This document shows positions 27,982 to 36,771 of a stretch of DNA of 64,000 nucleotides, piece after piece; the stretch's first letter is position 1, and each line of letters opens with the position of its first letter. The translations under genes and the position numbers were made by a program. The stretch is from assembly GCF_026262645.1 (NCBI RefSeq), contig NZ_SHNO01000001.1, positions 1,240,001-1,304,000 on the forward strand, in the 5' to 3' direction. Source of the stretch: Candidatus Marimicrobium litorale. Its GTDB lineage: Bacteria; Pseudomonadota; Gammaproteobacteria; Pseudomonadales; Halieaceae. The notes under the pieces are model-generated. The model was not told the origin of the DNA and searched no databases. It saw nothing but the letters and a program-made list of their open reading frames with translations.

Positions 27982-28962
27982 CTACGCCAACTTGCCCGCC
28001 TTCGCCATGCCAAGGAGCAACGGAAGATATGCCAAAATTACCATAAAAAGTGTCGTGTGCGGCCAACACTGCACTGCATAGGCAATTGGAAACAGCCAGA
28101 ACGCGTTAACCGCCACTAAGAGCATGTCCACGCGCAGATGGGAATGCCAGCGACGACTCAAACGCTGATAGCCATGTAAACGATGGGCCTCGGTAAACGG
28201 TTGGCCTGTGACTATGCGCCACACAAGCGTCCAGGTCGCATCGGTGATAAAAACCGCCATAAGTATCAACCAACTCGCCGGGTGAATCACATCCTCAACG
28301 CTTGCAATAATGGCGAGCCCTCCCAAAAGGAAACCCGTGGGCACGCTCCCCGAATCGCCGAGAAACAGCCGTGCCGGCGGAAAATTCCACACCAAAAAAC
28401 CCGCATAACAGCTTGCCAACAATAGGCAAAACAAGACATACCTGGCGCCATCAACGGAACTCGATGCCAGAACAGCGGCCATGGTGCACACCATGATTGT
28501 CTGCACGGCGGCAATGCCATCAATACCGTCCATGAAGTTGAACAGATTGAGCGCCCAGAGCAGGGTCAGCGCGGCGAGGACTGCCCCGAGGGTGCCGAGA
28601 ACAAACCCTGAACTGAAAGGCAACAGCACAAAGGCCACGAGCGCGCACGTCACGCTGTAAGCGACGAACCGCAATCGCATCGGCAACCCGATCACATCAT
28701 CCATAAAGCCAATCACACTCAACGACAGCGCCGCCAAAACCAAAGTGACATAAGCCGGGCTCCAGCTACCGTAAAAGTAACCTACCAACAGTAACCCAAG
28801 AGAAAATGACAGCATCAGGCCTATACCGCCGCCCCTGGGCGTCGCGAGGGAGTGGGAGCTGCGCTCGTTCGGGATATCGAAAATATTCTGTGCTCTGGCG
28901 ATTTGCAGATACGCGCCACACACCAGGATGGATAGACAGACACTGGCGAAAAGGAGCAGCAA
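27982..28962 (-). CDS. WbpL/WecA-type glycosyl-1-phosphate transferase
   Basis: Integral membrane enzyme of glycosyltransferase family 4 (MraY/WecA superfamily) that transfers a HexNAc-1-phosphate to undecaprenyl phosphate to start an O-antigen repeat. It has 326 residues with about ten hydrophobic helices. Catalytic signatures are FMDDVIG (86-92 region), NLFNFMDGIDGIA and FLGDSGS, and a cytoplasmic EAHRLHGYQRL loop matches the HxH-type motif of WbpL-like enzymes. It is tightly placed between the reductase (2-base gap) and the dehydratase genes, so its probable donor is UDP-QuiNAc or UDP-FucNAc, as in WbpL and rhizobial WreU. The exact donor is inference. Confidence 0.88.
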   Translation of the reverse strand: MLLLFASVCLSILVCGAYLQIARAQNIFDIPNERSSHSLATPRGGGIGLMLSFSLGLLLVGYFYGSWSPAYVTLVLAALSLSVIGFMDDVIGLPMRLRFVAYSVTCALVAFVLLPFSSGFVLGTLGAVLAALTLLWALNLFNFMDGIDGIAAVQTIMVCTMAAVLASSSVDGARYVLFCLLLASCYAGFLVWNFPPARLFLGDSGSVPTGFLLGGLAIIASVEDVIHPASWLILMAVFITDATWTLVWRIVTGQPFTEAHRLHGYQRLSRRWHSHLRVDMLLVAVNAFWLFPIAYAVQCWPHTTLFMVILAYLPLLLGMAKAGKLA

Positions 28963-28964
28963 GG

Positions 28965-29900
28965 TCAGGTCTCCCCGTCTGACACAATGCGTCTGGCCAA
29001 CTGTTCAAGACTACGGGAAGGCGCCCAGTCCATCGCTGCTTTGGCCGCTCCGTTAGTGTAACGCTCTGCGCAGAACAACTGCGCTCGAGTAGTGCCCAGG
29101 GGGCGCCTGGCAAAAATATCCGTAACCACCGTACCCACCTGCCAAGCCCAGCCCGGCAGCCAGCCGCGACCCTGCCCAAGCCCCTGCGCCTCTCGCATCA
29201 GGTCATAAACGGCTTGCGTGCTGTAATCCTTGTCCCCACAGGCAATCCAGGTATGCAAACCATCGGGTGCATGGGCAACAACCTGTTGCAGCAACTCGGC
29301 CAGATCATCAAGAGCGATCATAGAGCGCTCGCCCCCACCAGGAGGCCGCGGCAGACCTCTTCGGATAGACCTGAGCAACACCTGAAGATTGCCCTTTACA
29401 CCGGGGCCGTAAACGAGAGTGGGGCGGATAATAATGACTGAAAGGCCTCGGTCCGCGAACACTTCATGCAGGCCCTGCTCAGCTCGCCACTTGGACAAAC
29501 CGTAGGGCTCTGTTGGAGGCGTACCATTACTTTCAGAGCGTCTTGTGTCATCGATGGGCTCTCCCATTGCCTTGACGCTGCTAAGATAGACGAATCGTTT
29601 CACGCCCTCATCGGCAGCGAGTCTAGCCAGGCGAACCGCTGCTTCGTGGTTGAGGGCCTCGTAGGTTTCGGTGTCCGCTTTACGATGAGCAACTCCGGCC
29701 AGGTGGATAATCGTATCGACGCCATCCAGAAGCTTTCTATCGGGCAATTCTGTTTTCAAATCGACAGGCAAAGACGCAATATCACTGCTCACCGGCATAC
29801 CACTCCGACTAAGCGCGGTCAGCGAGCTTCCCTCTGCAACTAGGCGCCTGCACAGAGCGCGACCTATAAAACCGGTAGCGCCGGTTACAAGGAGTTTCAC
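28965..29900 (-). CDS. WbpV/WreQ-like NAD-dependent nucleotide-sugar reductase
   Basis: Extended SDR of 311 residues with VKLLVTGATGFIGRALCRRL at the N terminus, VYLSSVKAMGE (catalytic Ser), and YGLSK (Tyr/Lys). It resembles WbpV and WreQ, which reduce the 4-keto group of UDP-4-keto-6-deoxy-GlcNAc to give UDP-QuiNAc; the next two genes (WbpL- and WbpM-like) supply the matching transferase and dehydratase. The frame extends six codons upstream to a TTG, but the GTG at 29898-29900 fits the Rossmann N terminus. It lies directly after the terminator of the ComEA-like gene, so the module needs read-through or its own promoter. A 4-epimerase role is an alternative. Confidence 0.83.
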   Translation of the reverse strand: MKLLVTGATGFIGRALCRRLVAEGSSLTALSRSGMPVSSDIASLPVDLKTELPDRKLLDGVDTIIHLAGVAHRKADTETYEALNHEAAVRLARLAADEGVKRFVYLSSVKAMGEPIDDTRRSESNGTPPTEPYGLSKWRAEQGLHEVFADRGLSVIIIRPTLVYGPGVKGNLQVLLRSIRRGLPRPPGGGERSMIALDDLAELLQQVVAHAPDGLHTWIACGDKDYSTQAVYDLMREAQGLGQGRGWLPGWAWQVGTVVTDIFARRPLGTTRAQLFCAERYTNGAAKAAMDWAPSRSLEQLARRIVSDGET

Positions 29901-29916
29901 AATACAGGCCCGCCGC

Positions 29917-29944
29917 AAAAAAAAATGGGGGTAGAAACCCCCAT
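29917..29944 (-). terminator. Intrinsic terminator after the ComEA-like gene
   Basis: Minus-strand stem ATGGGGGT/ACCCCCAT (29937-29944 with 29925-29932), four-base loop, followed by a run of eight to nine U. It separates the pyrF-side housekeeping genes from the QuiNAc module. Confidence 0.88.
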
Positions 29945-29964
29945 ATCATACGGATGCGGTTAGC

Positions 29965-30360
29965 TTATTCCAGTGTAATTACGTCGCGGTTACGGTCGAC
30001 GGTTGACTGACCAATACCTTTCACCTCCGCCAACTCATCTGCAGAGACGAATGATCCATAGGTTTCGCGGTAGCGCACGATGTCACCCGCACGAGCTTCA
30101 CCTATGCCCACAAGCTTTTCCTCCAGTGTTTGTGCGCTGGCGGTGTTGATATTGACCTTGTCCAGTGTTGCCCCTGTCATAGCAGAGACAGGCTCAGCCG
30201 GCGCTTCGGCATAGGCTGGCGCAACAGCCAGCGCCACGCCAATCGCAAGCATCATGACCACGTATAAGGCGCGCATCATACATCTCATACTGGCAGCAGA
30301 GCAGAATTGGGCCAGTGCTGCGGCCCACTGTTTCATTGAAAAGAGGTATGTCTCGTTCAT
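29965..30360 (-). CDS. ComEA-family helix-hairpin-helix protein
   Basis: A 131-residue exported protein. A hydrophobic signal segment (MMRALYVVMMLAIGVALAVAPAYAEA) is followed by a linker and a C-terminal helix-hairpin-helix DNA-binding domain (VNINTASAQTLEEKLVGIGE, then VKGIGQSTVDRNRDVI). Family members bind DNA in the periplasm during uptake, though many short ones are of unknown use. The ATG at 30358-30360 has GGAG eight bases upstream; an internal ATG near the hydrophobic segment would give a more usual signal peptide, so the start is open. It is followed by a strong terminator. Confidence 0.85.
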   Translation of the reverse strand: MNETYLFSMKQWAAALAQFCSAASMRCMMRALYVVMMLAIGVALAVAPAYAEAPAEPVSAMTGATLDKVNINTASAQTLEEKLVGIGEARAGDIVRYRETYGSFVSADELAEVKGIGQSTVDRNRDVITLE

Positions 30361-30462
30361 CGCTCGATCTCCCTATCGATTAACTGCATCCTTGCAGGCA
30401 TCCGTGAGGAAAAAGTGTAGCAATGATCAAGTGCCACGCAAAAGAATCAACCGCAATTGATG

Positions 30463-31161
30463 TTATAGAGACAGATTTAGTTCCTGTCTTACTCGTTGCA
30501 GAGCATGTAAAGGATCCGCTGCGCCGGTAATAGAACGTCCAATCACGAGGTAATCCGAACCCGATGACACCGCCATCGCCGGCGTCACTACTCGCCGCTG
30601 ATCACCCGCACTGTCACCCGCTAACCGAATTCCCGGTGTCACCAGGCGAAAGTCGTCGTCGAGATTAGCACGCAAGGTCGGGGCCTCCAGGGCTGAACAA
30701 ACGACACCATCAAGACCACTTTCAGCGGCCATGCTAGCAAGGCGCATCACGCGCTGTTCGACCGACTCTTCGTAACCGAGGTCTATCAAATCCTGCTCTG
30801 ACATACTGGTCAGTACCGTTACACCAATCAGGAGTGGGCGGTGGGAAAATGCTTCGAGAGCCTCGCGCGCGGCACTCATCATACGGCGGCCGCCACTCGC
30901 GTGGACATTGATCATCCAGACACCCAGGTTTGCTACCGCTCGAACGGCACCCGCGACAGTATTGGGAATATCGTGAAACTTGAGATCCAGAAATACGTCG
31001 AAGCCGAGCTTTTGTAATTCTTCTACCAGCTCAGGACCGCTGCTGGCGAAAAGCTCCTTACCCACTTTTAAGCGACAACTTTCAGGTGACAGGCGCTGTG
31101 CCAGTGACAGTGCCTCTGGCGCACGGGCATAATCCAATGCGACGATAACGGGGTTACTCAT
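30463..31161 (-). CDS. pyrF: Orotidine 5'-phosphate decarboxylase
   Basis: Last step of UMP synthesis, decarboxylating OMP. It has 232 residues. The catalytic segment [12 protein letters not shown] with the Asp-Lys-Asp network, substrate Lys in LKVGKELF, and the phosphate-binding [11 protein letters not shown] and [11 protein letters not shown] are all present. The ATG overlaps the lapA stop by four bases. The lapA-pyrF pair downstream of ihfB is common in gammaproteobacteria. Confidence 0.97.
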   Translation of the reverse strand: MSNPVIVALDYARAPEALSLAQRLSPESCRLKVGKELFASSGPELVEELQKLGFDVFLDLKFHDIPNTVAGAVRAVANLGVWMINVHASGGRRMMSAAREALEAFSHRPLLIGVTVLTSMSEQDLIDLGYEESVEQRVMRLASMAAESGLDGVVCSALEAPTLRANLDDDFRLVTPGIRLAGDSAGDQRRVVTPAMAVSSGSDYLVIGRSITGAADPLHALQRVRQELNLSL

Positions 31162-31466
31162 GACGCGTCTGCTGATGCGCCGTCATCCTGACTTTTGCCC
31201 AGTTCATCGCGGGCTTTCTCCAACTGGCGCCTGCTTGACACCAATGCCGCCCGCGTGCGCAGCAGAATTAAAGTGGAAACCGCCATCCCTACGACACCGC
31301 CGAGCGTGAACGCTAGCAATATCCAAACCGCCAAGCTCTGAGGTTCAAACCGATACACAAGCATATCCAGCGGGACAGCCAGTTTGTTTTGTAAAGCAAA
31401 CAACACACTGGCCACCAGCGCGCCCAGCATCACAACCACGGTGAACACTTTGTGCACGAACTTCAT
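31158..31466 (-). CDS. lapA: Lipopolysaccharide assembly protein A (LapA) domain protein
   Basis: A 102-residue inner-membrane protein with two hydrophobic segments ([19 protein letters not shown] and [25 protein letters not shown]) and a short coiled-coil cytoplasmic tail ([20 protein letters not shown]). In E. coli LapA acts with LapB to control LpxC and so LPS output. Here the order is ihfB-lapA-pyrF with a four-base overlap into pyrF; lapB is not in this window. The ATG has GGGGG shortly upstream. Confidence 0.88.
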   Translation of the reverse strand: MKFVHKVFTVVVMLGALVASVLFALQNKLAVPLDMLVYRFEPQSLAVWILLAFTLGGVVGMAVSTLILLRTRAALVSSRRQLEKARDELGKSQDDGASADAS

Positions 31467-31521
31467 AGGACCCCCGCACTCATTTAAATAACACCGCAGG
31501 CCGATTTATCGGGCAACCTGC

Positions 31522-31818
31522 TCAAGATTCCGGCTGCATGCCCAAATTGACGCGCTCTCGCAGTTCCTTGCCGGGCTTGAAATGGGGCACATACTTGCCA
31601 GCCAGCTCAACAGCGTCTCCCGTCTTTGGATTCCTGCCACGACGGGGGGCCCGAAAATGCAGGGAGAAACTGCCGAAGCCTCGAATCTCAATACGCTCTC
31701 CACTGGCCAGCGCTTGCGACATGTGCTCGATAACAGTCTTTACCGCCAACTCGACATCTTTCGCGGATAACTGGCTCTGCCGGGACAAAATCGTCTCGAT
31801 CAGTTCACTCTTGGTCAT
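31522..31818 (-). CDS. ihfB: Integration host factor beta subunit
   Basis: DNA-bending protein that pairs with IhfA, 98 residues. The frame extends 12 codons further, but the ATG at 31816-31818 gives the family start [10 protein letters not shown] and has GGAGAG about six bases upstream. The DNA-intercalating arm segment [13 protein letters not shown] is intact. It follows rpsA on the same strand, after the rpsA terminator, as in E. coli and Pseudomonas. In P. aeruginosa this gene marks one boundary of the O-antigen locus. Confidence 0.97.
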   Translation of the reverse strand: MTKSELIETILSRQSQLSAKDVELAVKTVIEHMSQALASGERIEIRGFGSFSLHFRAPRRGRNPKTGDAVELAGKYVPHFKPGKELRERVNLGMQPES

Positions 31819-31955
31819 ATGACTCTCCAGCCAAGGTATTCTTATACGTCTCATTCAGGAGCATCGATATTGTGAACCCAGCGACATAATTTCACAAGTC
31901 CTTATTTTATAACGGAAAAGTTTCACAAAACAGGCGAACCGCAAAACCCGGACAT

Positions 31956-31980
31956 AAAAAAGGCCCGACGATGCGGGCCT
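31956..31980 (-). terminator. Intrinsic terminator of rpsA
   Basis: Minus-strand stem AGGCCCG/CGGGCCT (31974-31980 with 31961-31967), six-base loop, then six U. It lies about 34 bases after the rpsA stop. Confidence 0.88.
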
Positions 31981-32013
31981 GTTGCGATCGGCGCCAAGGC
32001 GCCGGTTGTAGGG

Positions 32014-33690
32014 TCAGGAATCTCCCATCTGCGCCTTGATCAGATCGCCGATGGTACCGGGCGATGCGTTCTCCTGCTCCGCGTCCTTCAGCGATTCCAC
32101 CGCTTCTTTTTCGTCGGCCATGTCTTTGGCCTTGACCGACAGTGACAGCCCGCGATTCTTGCGATCTACAGAGGTAATTTTGGCCTCAACCGTATCTCCC
32201 AGCTTGTAGGAGTTACGCGCGTCTTCAACCTTTTCCTGACTGATATCAGAAGCCTTGAGGACCCCCTCTACCTCTTCCGCCAGCTTGATCGTCACCGATT
32301 TGGCATCAATAGCAACCACTTCGCCCGAAACAATGGCGCCGCGATCGTGCTCCGCAACATAGTTACCAAACGGATCGTCTTCCAATTGTTTGACGCCGAG
32401 AGAAATACGTTCGCGTTCCGGATCGATAGAAAGAATAACGGTTTCGATCTCGTCACCTTTCTTGTAATTTCGAACCGCCTCTTCGCCCGTTTCGTTCCAG
32501 CTGATATCCGACAGGTGCACCAGTCCATCGATATTGCCTTCCAGGCCAATAAATATACCGAAGTCGGTGATCGACTTGATACTGCCAGCGATCTTGTCGC
32601 CCTTGCTGTACTGCGATGCAAAAGCATCCCATGGATTTTGCTGGCACTGCTTGATGCCCAAAGAAATACGACGGCGCTCTTCATCGATATCCAGTACCAT
32701 TACCTCAACTTCATCACCCAAGTTGACGATTTTGGAGGGGTGGACATTCTTGTTAGTCCAGTCCATTTCAGACACATGAACCAGACCTTCTACGCCCTCC
32801 TCCAACTCAGCAAAACAGCCATAATCGGTGAGGTTGGTAATGCGCGCATTGACACGACTGCCCTCGGGGTAACGACCGGTAATCTCAAGCCATGGGTCTT
32901 CGCCGAGCTGTTTAAGGCCGAGCGAAACACGGTTGCGCTCTCGATCAAACTTAAGAATCTTGACGTCAATTTCCTGCCCTACCTCAACAATCTCCGAGGG
33001 GTGCTTGATGCGCTTCCAGGCCATGTCGGTAATGTGCAACAGACCATCAACACCGCCCAGGTCGACGAACGCGCCGTAGTCGGTAAGGTTCTTAACAATA
33101 CCCTTGACAGACATGCCTTCCTGCAGCGACTCAAGCAGAGCATCACGCTCTACGCTGTTGGCCTCTTCCATCACGGCGCGGCGTGATACCACCACGTTGT
33201 TGCGCTTCTGATCCAGCTTGATGACCTTGAATTCGAGTTCCTTTCCTTCCAGATGCACGGTTTCGCGTACCGGACGCACATCGACCAGTGAGCCAGGAAG
33301 GAACGCGCGAATCGTATTAATATCGACAGTAAAGCCGCCCTTGACCTTACCATTGATAATGCCGGTCACTACCTCGCCAGCTTCGTAAGCGGCCTCAAGG
33401 TCTTTCCACGCTTCTGCACGTTTCGCTTTCTCGCGGGATAGCTTGGTTTCACCAAAGCCATCTTCAACCGCCTCTAACGCAACCTGTACCTCATCTCCGA
33501 CCGTCAGGGTGCAGTCACCATTGGCATCGATAAATTGTTCGCGGGGAATAACGCCCTCGGATTTCAGTCCCGCATGGACCGTGACCCACTCGTTATCGAT
33601 ATCGATTACCACTCCGGTAACAATAGCACCGGGCTTCATATCGACTGTTTTTAGACTCTCTTCAAATAAATCGGCGAAGGATTCGCTCAT
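32014..33690 (-). CDS. rpsA: 30S ribosomal protein S1
   Basis: mRNA-binding ribosomal protein, 558 residues (557 in E. coli), with six S1 OB-fold repeats; repeats 3-6 are recognisable by recurring [16 protein letters not shown]-type segments. The frame runs 17 codons further upstream, but the ATG at 33688-33690 gives [13 protein letters not shown], the family start. It is preceded by cmk, as in most gammaproteobacteria, with about 177 bases between that probably contain a promoter, and followed by a strong terminator. Confidence 0.97.
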   Translation of the reverse strand: MSESFADLFEESLKTVDMKPGAIVTGVVIDIDNEWVTVHAGLKSEGVIPREQFIDANGDCTLTVGDEVQVALEAVEDGFGETKLSREKAKRAEAWKDLEAAYEAGEVVTGIINGKVKGGFTVDINTIRAFLPGSLVDVRPVRETVHLEGKELEFKVIKLDQKRNNVVVSRRAVMEEANSVERDALLESLQEGMSVKGIVKNLTDYGAFVDLGGVDGLLHITDMAWKRIKHPSEIVEVGQEIDVKILKFDRERNRVSLGLKQLGEDPWLEITGRYPEGSRVNARITNLTDYGCFAELEEGVEGLVHVSEMDWTNKNVHPSKIVNLGDEVEVMVLDIDEERRRISLGIKQCQQNPWDAFASQYSKGDKIAGSIKSITDFGIFIGLEGNIDGLVHLSDISWNETGEEAVRNYKKGDEIETVILSIDPERERISLGVKQLEDDPFGNYVAEHDRGAIVSGEVVAIDAKSVTIKLAEEVEGVLKASDISQEKVEDARNSYKLGDTVEAKITSVDRKNRGLSLSVKAKDMADEKEAVESLKDAEQENASPGTIGDLIKAQMGDS

Positions 33691-33867
33691 TACAAGGTAC
33701 CTGTTATGTGATCGAGACGGCTTACCATCTCTCCGTGTCACCAGCCGACACGGGTCGTGTTGTATTGACTGTTTTCCCGACCATGGCTGGAGTCAGTCCG
33801 GAAACAGCGTCGTTGATTAAAAGCCAGAGTAAAAGCGATAATCGAGCAGAAAATCATTGCCTTGCGC

Positions 33868-34551
33868 CTAGGCAAGGCCTCTTTTCTCTACCTCGAGCAG
33901 TACCTGCGCGAACACTTCGGTAACGGGCATGGCACTACTATCAATAACAATGGCATCTTCTGCCGGCACCAAGGGCGAAAATTCGCGATTGCTGTCGCGG
34001 GCATCGCGCTCCTCGATATCCTCCAGAAGGCGCGGCAGACTAACACTTTCCCCCTTTGCAATCAACTGCTTATAACGCCTCTCCGCTCGCTCGGAGGCAC
34101 TGGCTGTGAGGAATATTTTGAGGGGTGCTGCGCAAAACACGACCGTGCCCATATCTCGCCCGTCAGCTACCAGCCCGGGCGGACGCAGGAACTCCCGCTG
34201 CCTTTGCAACAGGGCTTCCCTTACTGTCGGAATGGCCGCCACTGTCGAGGCTCCGCGCCCACCCTCTTCAGTACGGATTTGCGCACTTACATCTATCCCC
34301 TTGCAGCTAACCAACACCTCGCCTGCGTCAGACACCCGGAATGCCACATCCAGATGACGAGCGACCTCCGTAACGGCACTGGCGTTATTCCAGCTTATGC
34401 CCTCCATTAAACAGGCCTGGCCCACTACGCGATATAACGCACCACTGTCCAACAGATGCCAGCCAAGGTGCTCCGCGAGCATATGGCTAACGGTTCCCTT
34501 ACCCGAGCCGGAGGGGCCATCCACAGCGATCACGGGCGAGGCAAACGTCAC
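33868..34551 (-). CDS. cmk: Cytidylate kinase
   Basis: Phosphorylates CMP/dCMP, 227 residues as in E. coli. Walker A is GPSGSGKGT (12-20), and the CMP-site SGALYR and VADGRDMGTVVF are present. The start is a GTG (34549-34551) overlapping the aroA stop as GTGA, implying coupling. It sits between aroA and rpsA in the standard order. Confidence 0.96.
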   Translation of the reverse strand: MTFASPVIAVDGPSGSGKGTVSHMLAEHLGWHLLDSGALYRVVGQACLMEGISWNNASAVTEVARHLDVAFRVSDAGEVLVSCKGIDVSAQIRTEEGGRGASTVAAIPTVREALLQRQREFLRPPGLVADGRDMGTVVFCAAPLKIFLTASASERAERRYKQLIAKGESVSLPRLLEDIEERDARDSNREFSPLVPAEDAIVIDSSAMPVTEVFAQVLLEVEKRGLA

Positions 34552-35855
34552 GCCTGGCCACCGGTTTCCAGACGGAGGCCCAACTGCCTGGCCAGCTTAT
34601 CGAAACCGGGAAAGGAGGTCGCCACATGGTCGCAGTCAAGCACGGTAATCATGTCCTTCGCGCGCAGAGCAGCCACCGCAAATGACATAGCGATGCGGTG
34701 GTCATGATAGGTGTGAATAACGCCGCCACCTAATTCACCTCCCTCGATAATGATGCCGTCATCCAACACCTTGTTGAAAACGCCGAGGGTAGTGAGGCCC
34801 TCTGCCATTGCGGCGATACGATCGCTCTCTTTGACACGGAGCTCTTCTGCCCCACGCAAGACGGTACGCCCACGGGCACACGCTGCGGCGATAAACAAAG
34901 CAGGGAACTCGTCAATGGCCAGCGGCACCTGCTGCGGTGGGATCTCAATACCGTGCAGTTGCGCATAACGTACACGGACATCTGCCACCGGCTCCCCGCC
35001 CACTTCACGCTTATTCAGCAGGCTAATATCTGCCCCCATCAAGGTAAGAATATTAAGCACACCCACACGGGTCGGGTTAATACCGACATGAGTCAACAAC
35101 AGATCTGATCCAGGTACCAGGCTGGCAGCTACCAGGAAGAAAGCCGCGGATGAAATATCCGCAGGGATGTCGATATCGCACGCGCGCAGCTGTCCACCCC
35201 CGCGCAACGCAATGGCGCCGTTTTCAGTGTCCACCGGGTATCCGAAACCACGCAGCATGCGTTCCGTATGATCGCGGGTGGCCGCGGGCTCAGTCACCTC
35301 GGTGCAGCCCTGCGCGTAAAGACCGGCCAGCAGCAGACAGGATTTCACCTGCGCACTCGCCATAGGCAAGTCGTAGTGAATGCCCTGCAAGCGGGCGCCA
35401 CCTGACACCTTAAGCGGAGGCCTGCCCTCGTCAGCAGCGGCAATCACGGCGCCCATTTTGGTGAGAGGGTCAATCACTCGTCCCATCGGCCGGCTGCGCA
35501 AAGACGCATCACCGGTCAGTTCCGCATCGAATGCCTGACCCGCTAACAACCCACACATAAGGCGCATGCCAGTGCCGGCATTACCAAGATCCAACGGCAC
35601 TGCAGGTGCTTTAAGACCGTGCAGGCCCACACCATGCACCACAACCTGACCGTCTTCAGGACCCTCCACACTGACACCCATGGCCCGAAAAGCGCCCAGT
35701 GTTGCCAGCGCATCCTCGCCCTCTAGAAACCCGCTTATGCGCGTTGTACCCTCAGCGAGGGCGCCCAGCATAATGGCCCTGTGTGAAATAGATTTATCCC
35801 CTGGGACACGGGCTTTGCCTTGAATGATGCCCCCGGGTTTTACCTTGAAATGCAT
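34548..35855 (-). CDS. aroA: 3-phosphoshikimate 1-carboxyvinyltransferase (EPSP synthase)
   Basis: Sixth step of the shikimate pathway, 435 residues. Substrate-binding segments GDKSISHRAIMLGALAEG, LGNAGTGMRL and the catalytic C-terminal region ELRVKESDRI and DHRIAMSFAVAAL are visible. The NAGTGMRL loop lacks the Ala-Met-Arg-Pro form of E. coli-type (class I) enzymes. It starts 12 bases after tyrA; in Pseudomonas the two are one fused gene, so here they are separate but adjacent. Confidence 0.97.
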   Translation of the reverse strand: MHFKVKPGGIIQGKARVPGDKSISHRAIMLGALAEGTTRISGFLEGEDALATLGAFRAMGVSVEGPEDGQVVVHGVGLHGLKAPAVPLDLGNAGTGMRLMCGLLAGQAFDAELTGDASLRSRPMGRVIDPLTKMGAVIAAADEGRPPLKVSGGARLQGIHYDLPMASAQVKSCLLLAGLYAQGCTEVTEPAATRDHTERMLRGFGYPVDTENGAIALRGGGQLRACDIDIPADISSAAFFLVAASLVPGSDLLLTHVGINPTRVGVLNILTLMGADISLLNKREVGGEPVADVRVRYAQLHGIEIPPQQVPLAIDEFPALFIAAACARGRTVLRGAEELRVKESDRIAAMAEGLTTLGVFNKVLDDGIIIEGGELGGGVIHTYHDHRIAMSFAVAALRAKDMITVLDCDHVATSFPGFDKLARQLGLRLETGGQA

Positions 35856-35867
35856 GAGGCCTCCGAC

Positions 35868-36764
35868 CTACTTGGTCCGCTCCGCCAACACCGCGGCGAA
35901 AGCATCTCGGGCCTTCTTGGCTCGACTGAAAGTGGCAAACAGCTCGTCCCCGTCTTTCCTCTCTACGGCGACACGCAATTGTTCCAGATGTTGACCGAAC
36001 TGGTCTATGGCCTCCAGAAGAGCGGACCGGTTAGCCAGCGCAATATCGCGCCACATGGTGGGGTCGCTGGAGGCTATTCGGGTAAAATCCCTGAAACCAC
36101 CGGCGGCGCAGCGAAAGACCTCGTCACTATCCGGCAGGGACGACAGGGCATCGACCAGCGTATAGGCGAGGGCATGAGGTAAGTGGCTAGTGGCCGCCAA
36201 CACAGCATCATGGCGCTCCACGCTCATCTCCACCACCTCCGCTCCGGTACTCTCCCACAGCCTTCGGATCAGTGCCACCGCGGCAGGCGCGTTGCCATCC
36301 TCCGGGGTCAGAATCACCCGGTGGTCGACGAACAAACGGGCATCTGACGCTTCTACACCACTGTGCTCGGACCCCGCAATAGGATGCCCCAGAACAAATT
36401 GCTGAGGCATCTCTCCGCAAATTTTCACAGCCGCATCCCGCAAGCTGCCCTTCACGCTGGCGACGTCCGTTACAACAGGGCCACCACCGTCGCGCGGCAA
36501 CCTAGGGAGAATATCCTTTAGCAGGTCTGCTGCGGTGAGGGTCGGTGTGCAGATGACAAGAATATCGGCCGCGTCGATCGCCTCTTCGATATCAAGGGTA
36601 AAGTCATCAATCACACCGAGTTCGATGCCACGCTGCAACGATGCAGCGCGGTAGCCATAACCGGTAATTCGCTGACAAAAGCCACTGGCTCGGGCAGCAC
36701 GAGCGAGAGAGCCCCCGATCAAGCCAAGCCCCATAATAACTAGATTGGCGCTAGCGTAGCTCAC
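35868..36764 (-). CDS. tyrA: Prephenate dehydrogenase
   Basis: NAD-dependent oxidative decarboxylation of prephenate in tyrosine synthesis, 298 residues. The Rossmann motif is VIMGLGLIGGSLARAA, with QQFVLGHPIAGSEHSGVEA carrying the conserved substrate-site His. The frame can extend to 36800 into pheA, but the GTG at 36762-36764, eight bases after the pheA stop and behind AGGTG, fits the family N terminus. There is no chorismate mutase domain, unlike the E. coli T-protein. Confidence 0.93.
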   Translation of the reverse strand: MSYASANLVIMGLGLIGGSLARAARASGFCQRITGYGYRAASLQRGIELGVIDDFTLDIEEAIDAADILVICTPTLTAADLLKDILPRLPRDGGGPVVTDVASVKGSLRDAAVKICGEMPQQFVLGHPIAGSEHSGVEASDARLFVDHRVILTPEDGNAPAAVALIRRLWESTGAEVVEMSVERHDAVLAATSHLPHALAYTLVDALSSLPDSDEVFRCAAGGFRDFTRIASSDPTMWRDIALANRSALLEAIDQFGQHLEQLRVAVERKDGDELFATFSRAKKARDAFAAVLAERTK

Positions 36765-36771
36765 GACACAC

